DNA of 64,000 bases from Pinus tabuliformis. Lineage: Eukaryota; Streptophyta; Pinopsida; Pinales; Pinaceae. Shown here in pieces: positions 58,109 to 64,000 of this stretch (the stretch's first letter is position 1; the number at the start of each line of letters is the position of its first letter). A program made the position numbers and the translations under genes. The notes beneath the pieces are model-generated. The model did not search any database. It saw only the letters and a list, made by a program, of their open reading frames with translations, and was not told where the DNA came from. The stretch is taken from assembly GCA_031772625.1 (NCBI GenBank), contig CM062813.1:766010720-766074719 (forward strand). Reading direction: 5' to 3'.

Positions 58109-59525
58109 ATATATATAGCAAATGAGGTGACCATTTACCTCCCTTGTGACTCTTAGACTCCCCTCATGATCGTTTGAATTCTCTATGACCTTTTCACTCC
58201 ATGAGTTTTCACATTCTATTGATGACTCTTGGACTTCCACTTTACATTACATTTCTCATACATTGAAATTACATAATCCACAAATGATGTGGCAAATGAT
58301 GACTCATATACATCTTGACATGACACCTTGACAAGACATGACATGACATTGATGACATGGACTACATGATGATATGGCAATTTCAAGTCATTCTTGTTGT
58401 TGCTATCTTTGTGTCTTCTTGAAAGATGATACATGTTCTTCTTCTTCCTCTTCCATAAGGCTTGAATGTATGTAGGCTTCAATATGATCTTGATCTCCAA
58501 ATTTTGTCACAATCTAGTGTCCCTTTGTCTTTTCTTGATTGATCAACTTGTCTTTGCATCTATGAAGGTGTCTTCTAGCAGGGTATCCTACTTCATCTCC
58601 TTCATCATGATCCTTTCATAACATGATATAATACTTGCAACTGAAATCCACTCATGATAAGATGACATCAGTTCGATAAACCCTAGTCTAGCATGCTTCA
58701 TGACAACCACTAAATAAGTTAGAACTGAGTTTTTGGATGAGATATTGGCTCAAGGGTTGTGTAGTTGCATAGCTAATGAGGTCAGGGGACAAGACTGAGC
58801 CTTGATATTGTACAGTCCGAAGTTCAGGTAAGACAAGGCAAGGAAACTACATAGTTGAGGGGCTCAAGGAGGAAGGTTTGAGGTTTGAGGCAAGAGGCTT
58901 CCAACTGCACAATTTTGGAGGGACAAAGGCCTAGGGCTTGCATAGTTCAAGGATTCTGGGTGGAGGCTTGAGGCTTGAGCTTTCAAAATGCACAAAAGAA
59001 GGTGAATGAAAGCAAGCTTGTGAATTTCTGGAGCTCAAGGGCCAGGGCTGGGCAGTGAGACTAAATAATGCACAGTTCTGGAAGGCATGAACTGTGCATT
59101 GCGCAGTTCCAAAAAGAAATGTTTGAGCTTGAGGTCTAAGACTGTGCAATGTGCAATCCAGGAATACAGAGGGAGATCAAACTGTTGAGGATCCATATTT
59201 GTCTAAGTGTGGGATCATTAAGGCAAAAGTGAACAAGGACACAATTTGAGCATGATCACACACTTAGAAAATTTGATGACACAACATTGATCACCTAGAA
59301 TACATGAACAACATAGTCCCCCCAATGCAATGATAATGCGACAACTTTCCCCAAGTGAAACACTAAAGGTACACTTTGCGACGACAATGACGACACTTGT
59401 GTGACAATGCTTGAAACTTTGGGACTGAGTTTAACACATGTCTAGATGATAAGTAGGACTCATTGATACCAAAGTTACCCATTTAAATGAACCATAATTA
59501 CGTTTATGTGATATGTGATGCTTGT
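58109..59525. repeat. Repeat P, copy 2, right piece
   Basis: Continuation of 45562-45697 after element G. It matches 37422-39110 with deletions and includes five to six units of the ~89-bp repeat (58800-59165; TGCACAGTTC and GTGCAATGTGCAATCC cores). Homology ends near 59525, close to where gypsy D begins after P copy 1. Confidence 0.7.
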
Positions 59526-60335
59526 TATGCTAAAAGATGACACTTTATTTTTCTTCCAAAAGGAACTGGAACACCTAGAGAAAACACATGTAATAACTCT
59601 TAATACTAGCAACCACAACATATAAAGTCAAAGTAGGCTCTGAAATTTGGATGTAGGCCAAAATTTTGGAGAGTGTTGTAGCAATGACAACAAGATAGAG
59701 GAATATACCCTACCACCAACTTAAGGGAGCCATAGATGTAGTCGATATTATTGTTATGGAGGCTATATGGGCAAAGGATTGTTGAATTGTTTCATAGGCT
59801 TGGATGTATCTATCACACATTGTGGCTATGTAGGGAAGAAGATTGAATTAGGGAGCCATAATATTGAGACAATTGATCACAAATTTTGAACAAGTACAAA
59901 ATCATGTAGCTAATGATACACCTATTTTTTTATGGTGTTCTAAGTGCTGGATACTATATGTGCAAAAAATACAGTTGTAGGACTACCATCAAGATGTCAA
60001 GCTTAGATCCACTTATGCATGTCCCTTTAGTATATTGTGGTAAAATGAACAATGAAAATCTTATTCCCTAATATTTGATACATTTATAAGCCATTTGTAC
60101 CAAATCATCTTTTGATAGGAGTGCCCCAAGCTATCAAAACATACCAAAAGGATATTGGGATGCATTGACAATTGGTATTTTGAAAATGATCACACACATT
60201 TATCCAAATTTATGGAGCAATTATTCCTCCTACTTCCCATATATATTTCAGATAGGTTGGTTGTACGAGAAATATATTACTAGACAATCATGAAAGGATT
60301 TAATGCTACATTATCAAAGAATAAGAAGAGAAATA
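59526..60335. other. No gene recognised
   Basis: Between P copy 2 and the copia LTR. Broken + strand frames with helical, protein-like wording exist (about 59730-60330) but have many stops and match no family that I can name. Confidence 0.45.
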
Positions 60336-62435
60336 TGTTGGAAATAATACTGAGAGAGGGGGTGAATCAGTATTATCAAATCAATAACTTTTTCGTTTCA
60401 TACTCAAATTTACATACACTACTTCAATGAAGGTAACACATGTGTACACACAACTATCTTTAAAGCAACCAGCGTATATCCATCAAACTTATGATTCAGT
60501 TAATTCATCATATGTTGATCTTTAACCAGTGCATCATTACTTCATTAACCATATAAACAATAACCATGTGAATTTATAACAGAATAAACCATCACACATA
60601 AGCAACACACATGAAAACCAAGATTTAAGGTGGAAACCCAATGCGGGACAAAAACCCACCTGCTGCTATCTGCTTTTAATATAAGAAAAACCTGTTTACA
60701 ATCTTGTACTAGTGTAGACTCATACCAGTATGCAGGCACCCACCTACATAAGGCTACAACCTTCTCTCGTTCTCCAACTCCTACTGGAAGGGAGCTACAA
60801 CCCCCTAGCTCTTGTACTATCTGATTTGTTTACTAGTACGTATGCATTAACCTATAGAAGGCTCCAACTTTAACTCATTTTCCATCTGCTACTGGAAGGG
60901 AGCTCCAACCCCCTAGCTCTTGTACTGGCCAATATATTTACCAGTACTTAGGTGTCGGCCTACAGAAGGCTACGACCTTCTCTCTTCCTCTAGGGACCAT
61001 GTTTCATAAATTTTCAGACTGGATACTCCTGGAATAGAACACCACAATCTAAAGGCCTCGTTTCATCAAATTTTCATGCTAGACCCATCAGCAACATTGA
61101 AGCTCAAAATCAATCACCACTGCTATACAACCAATCACTGAAAACCAGTCATCACTGAAGCAAATCACAATCAATCAATTTGAACATTCAGAACATTATC
61201 ACTAGAACACGGTCACCAGAACACAGAGCAGAACCCAAAACTCTGCATCAACAATCAGAACCAACTGCAACTTCAAACATCATGTTTCATAATGTATTCT
61301 CTACTTCGATGTGCCGAACTAGTGTGTATACGCACTTTTATCAAAACGAACTAGCGTATATATATGAAAATAATAACTTAAAAACTTCACAACTATTCCA
61401 GACTTCAATCATACCCAGATCAGAACATTTATAGTGTAAATCATGTGTTAGCATTCAAATCTAGACTATCCATGATCAAACCATATAACAATAATTCATT
61501 TTAGGTCTCATGATCCTGATCCATCATTATATCTCATCCCCCACCAACCGCTAAGGTTCATCCTTAGTTAATATCAAGCAAAGCACCAGAAACCCATAAC
61601 ATGCATATTTGATTTTGATCTCACTCTTCATAAGATATTAATTACTTGCACACTATGGCCTAATGATCTTTTCCTCCTTATATAGTTTTAGGCCTTTCTC
61701 AATCATGGGGGCTTCATTGGGGGAGCAATATTATACCACGTGGGTTCATATTGGGGAATTTTTATTGAGGAAAAAATTGCATAATATATTGAGGGATATA
61801 TAGGGGGTAAAGGGTTTTTATATTGGCTGGTATGAAAAATGGAGCTCAAAGTTAATGAAAAAATATAAAGGGATATTAAAAATGTTAATGAAAAAATAGA
61901 TACCTACAATATCTAGTGGAAGTAGGGGTTTTTTAAATTGGGAAGGTGTATTGGGTTCGTATTGGTAAGGGGTTAAATAATGTGTTTTTTAGGGGAATTT
62001 TCCAATATGTAGTCAAATCAAGGGTATTGTTTAATATGCCACGAACACACATGATAGGTCAGAGGTTCATTGAGTGAAGACCCTGTGTTCTCAATACCTC
62101 TGACCCAAAACCACTTAGGACCAATACCTTGGACCAAATATCTCAGACCAATACCTCAGACCAAATATCTCAGACCAATACCTTGGACCAAAACCTTGAT
62201 TTTCCATCCCATACTCACTTTTCCTTATGTGAAAGTGTGTGTATATGTATACTCTCCTTTTGTTCTGTTAACACATGTGTATACGCTTCTTAAACAAAGT
62301 GAACCAATGTATACTTCTTAAACCACTCTCTTTCTTCAATCTCTGGAATTTAATATGTAAGTTAACCTGTTGCAATGTGAACTGTCATCTGTGTGAGTTG
62401 CCATCAAGGACAACACCTGTATCATAATGCCAACA
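60336..62435 (-). repeat. 3' LTR of a Sirevirus-like Ty1/copia element (2100 bp)
   Basis: It has TGTTGG...CCAACA ends and lies beside an array of polypurine tracts on its right, so the element reads right to left and this is its 3' LTR. It contains a 108-bp tandem repeat (about 60745-60990; ACTGGAAGGGAGCT recurs) and short CAGACCAATACCT repeats at 62095-62200. A 2-kb LTR with multiple polypurine tracts is characteristic of Sireviruses. Confidence 0.75.
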
Positions 62436-62640
62436 ATCTCCCCCTTTGGAATTAATGGAAACAACAACACCAAGACACTCTCCCCCTTTGAAATCAAGGG
62501 CAAAGGGCAGACCAAGATATTCTCCCCCTTTGATATACATTATGATATCCATGCTCCCCTTGAGTACATGCTGAATTCTCCAATTAAGCTCCCCCCTTGT
62601 ACATGTTGAGATGCACTAAACCGTCCATGCTCCCCTTGAG
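62436..62640 (-). promoter_or_regulatory. Array of polypurine tracts upstream of the copia 3' LTR
   Basis: On the - strand CAAAGGGGGAGA-type words occur at about 62438-62449, 62478-62490 and 62520-62532, with shorter relatives (CAAGGGGAG) near 62554, 62590 and 62630. The first, adjoining the LTR, is the functional primer for plus-strand DNA. The multiplied tracts are a known Sirevirus trait. Confidence 0.75.
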
Positions 62641-63554
62641 CACATGCAGAGTCTGCAAAAATATTTTCCAAAAGAAAATCATGACTCTATAACTCAACTA
62701 TGTGAGTATGACCTTCCTATCACCAATGAATCATACATACATCAATCTCCCAACCAAGTGGGGATACACCAAATGTTTATACATGAATGAAATAGAAATC
62801 ATCCCTCCCATGCATAGTGGGGTTACAAATTAGGTCTTTTCATGACCTTTACATCAAATGGTATACATGAAATTTATAACAAGGACCAGCAACCTAAAAA
62901 AGACCATGATAGCCATCAACAACTATCATACACCATATAAGATCTGCACCATTAGCATCAAGATCAAAAACCTCTATATTTCCATCATAAAAAAGAGTCA
63001 CCTGAATCAAACAACTATGTGGATCAAAAAATATAATTATCATCATGTACCAAGGTCTTCTAATATAATGCCAACAATGCATTATTAGAAAAATATGCTC
63101 CCCTGAACCTGTGCCAACTGTTTACTATCAGATCTGACCATTGCATTTGTTAGTAAGAATCATCAAGGCATCTTCATCAGCCAGTTATTCATCAACTTAT
63201 TAAAAACTTATGAGAGCCAAAAATACTTCCACATATCATCAGAAGATTGCAACCATCATCAATCAGAATATAATAGATAATTGATAATTGACTTAACCAT
63301 ATTAGACCCCATTTCCTGAGTCTGTCCCACTTCTTTTTTTTCAAAAACACCATATACACAATTGTGCAGCTTCTAACTCGTGTATATACACGACTTCTCT
63401 TCATAATAACTGTGTATGAGAATTGGAATACTGAAATTTTACACTTTTAGGTCCCCCTGGGTCTGTTACAACTGTAAACTGAGCTATGCCACATCTTTCT
63501 GACAACAATTCCTTCTTCTTCAATACCTTATATTGTGATGATGTTTACTCCTTT

Positions 63555-63800
63555 TGGCATCATGGCCGAAATTTGCTCATGCATTCCTTTGATTTATGTC
63601 CAAACTTGTTACACGCATAGCATCTTACATGTTTCATATTCCTTCTATCGTAATCAATAGCTTTGTGACCAAACATATTGCAAACAAAACAATATCCCTT
63701 AAAGTACCATGAAACTGATGATCTTTCTGTGTGACAGTCTTGAACCATTAGCTGCAACATGTTCAAAATTATGACATTTAAAACATTCAACATTATTTGT
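63555..63800 (-). pseudogene. Copia gag zinc-knuckle fragment
   Basis: Three CCHC-like knuckles read on the - strand: CFKCHNFEHVAANG (about 63790-63745, final Cys lost, in a shifted frame), CFVCNMFGHKAIDY (final Cys is Tyr) and CYACNKFGHKSKEC (complete). A stop follows soon after the third knuckle. These bind RNA in the gag particle. No protease, integrase or RT lies between here and the 3' LTR (1.1 kb), so pol has been deleted. The rest of gag continues beyond the right edge of the window. Confidence 0.75.
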
Positions 63801-64000
63801 CAGAGAAAAGAAACAATTATCCCTTCCATAGTTAGGTGGAAATGTTTTTCTTTGAAGTCTTTCTTTCCTTAGTTTTTGATGGGGTTGACCTTTTATCTCC
63901 TTGTTAAGAATTTCAGATTTTGCATTAGTGTTCCTTACCTCATCTTGTGAGCTAGATTCACCTTCATGAAAACCAAGACTAGTCTTTATAATAGGCGAAC

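Noticed and set aside
59730..60335. Transposase-like remnant
   Set aside because: Protein-like wording, but stops every few dozen codons and no catalytic motif that I could place.

Overview
This window looks like intergenic DNA from a large plant nuclear genome. It holds nested, mostly dead retrotransposons and no gene that I would call a functioning host gene. The plant-type LINE with an RNase H tail, the Ty3/gypsy chromodomain elements primed by initiator-tRNA-Met, the Sirevirus-like copia end, the long AT-rich stretches and the deep nesting all suit a seed plant. A gymnosperm is my best guess, from overall flavour only. I saw no rRNA or tRNA gene and no CRISPR array.

Layout. 1-3670: 3' end of a LINE on the + strand (RT C-terminus, zf-RVT, RNase H, a purine-rich tail and a coiled-coil frame, then a UUCG-capped hairpin). 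5565-5862: a MITE with a 9-bp target duplication. 6752-10092: a complete non-coding LTR element with 1.47-kb LTRs around only 387 bp. 10881-13296: a 1.2-kb sequence repeated in tandem. 13790-27231: a decayed gypsy element (H, - strand). Its left LTR is split by a 4.7-kb insertion carrying an unrecognised broken protein gene, and its integrase is split by a small gypsy derivative (el.1). 27232-31787: AT-rich and empty. 31788-34542: el.2, the only copy of that derivative with an intact 516-codon frame. 34548-36718: coding-like minisatellites. 36719-45561: an unclassified repeat (P) followed by a gypsy pol (D) that is partly duplicated in tandem and ends in a 929-bp LTR; a 400-bp insertion in D carries a hammerhead-ribozyme-like core. 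45698-58108: gypsy element G (- strand), whose 5' LTR holds a second copy of the MITE and a third derivative (el.3). 58109-59525: the other part of repeat P. 60336-64000: 3' LTR, a polypurine-tract array and gag zinc knuckles of a Sirevirus-like copia element (- strand).

The most unusual item is the el.1/el.2/el.3 family. All three copies have perfect 5-bp target duplications, and all encode the same reordered protein: short gag, three protease N-terminal stubs without a catalytic aspartate, an integrase tail, an RNase H fragment, then a chromodomain. It has clearly moved as a unit and must use enzymes supplied in trans. The hammerhead-like motif and the 4.7-kb insertion with its unknown gene are the next most interesting.

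Three insertions can be checked inside the window against an unoccupied counterpart: el.3 and MITE copy 2 against the other LTR of G, and G itself against repeat P.
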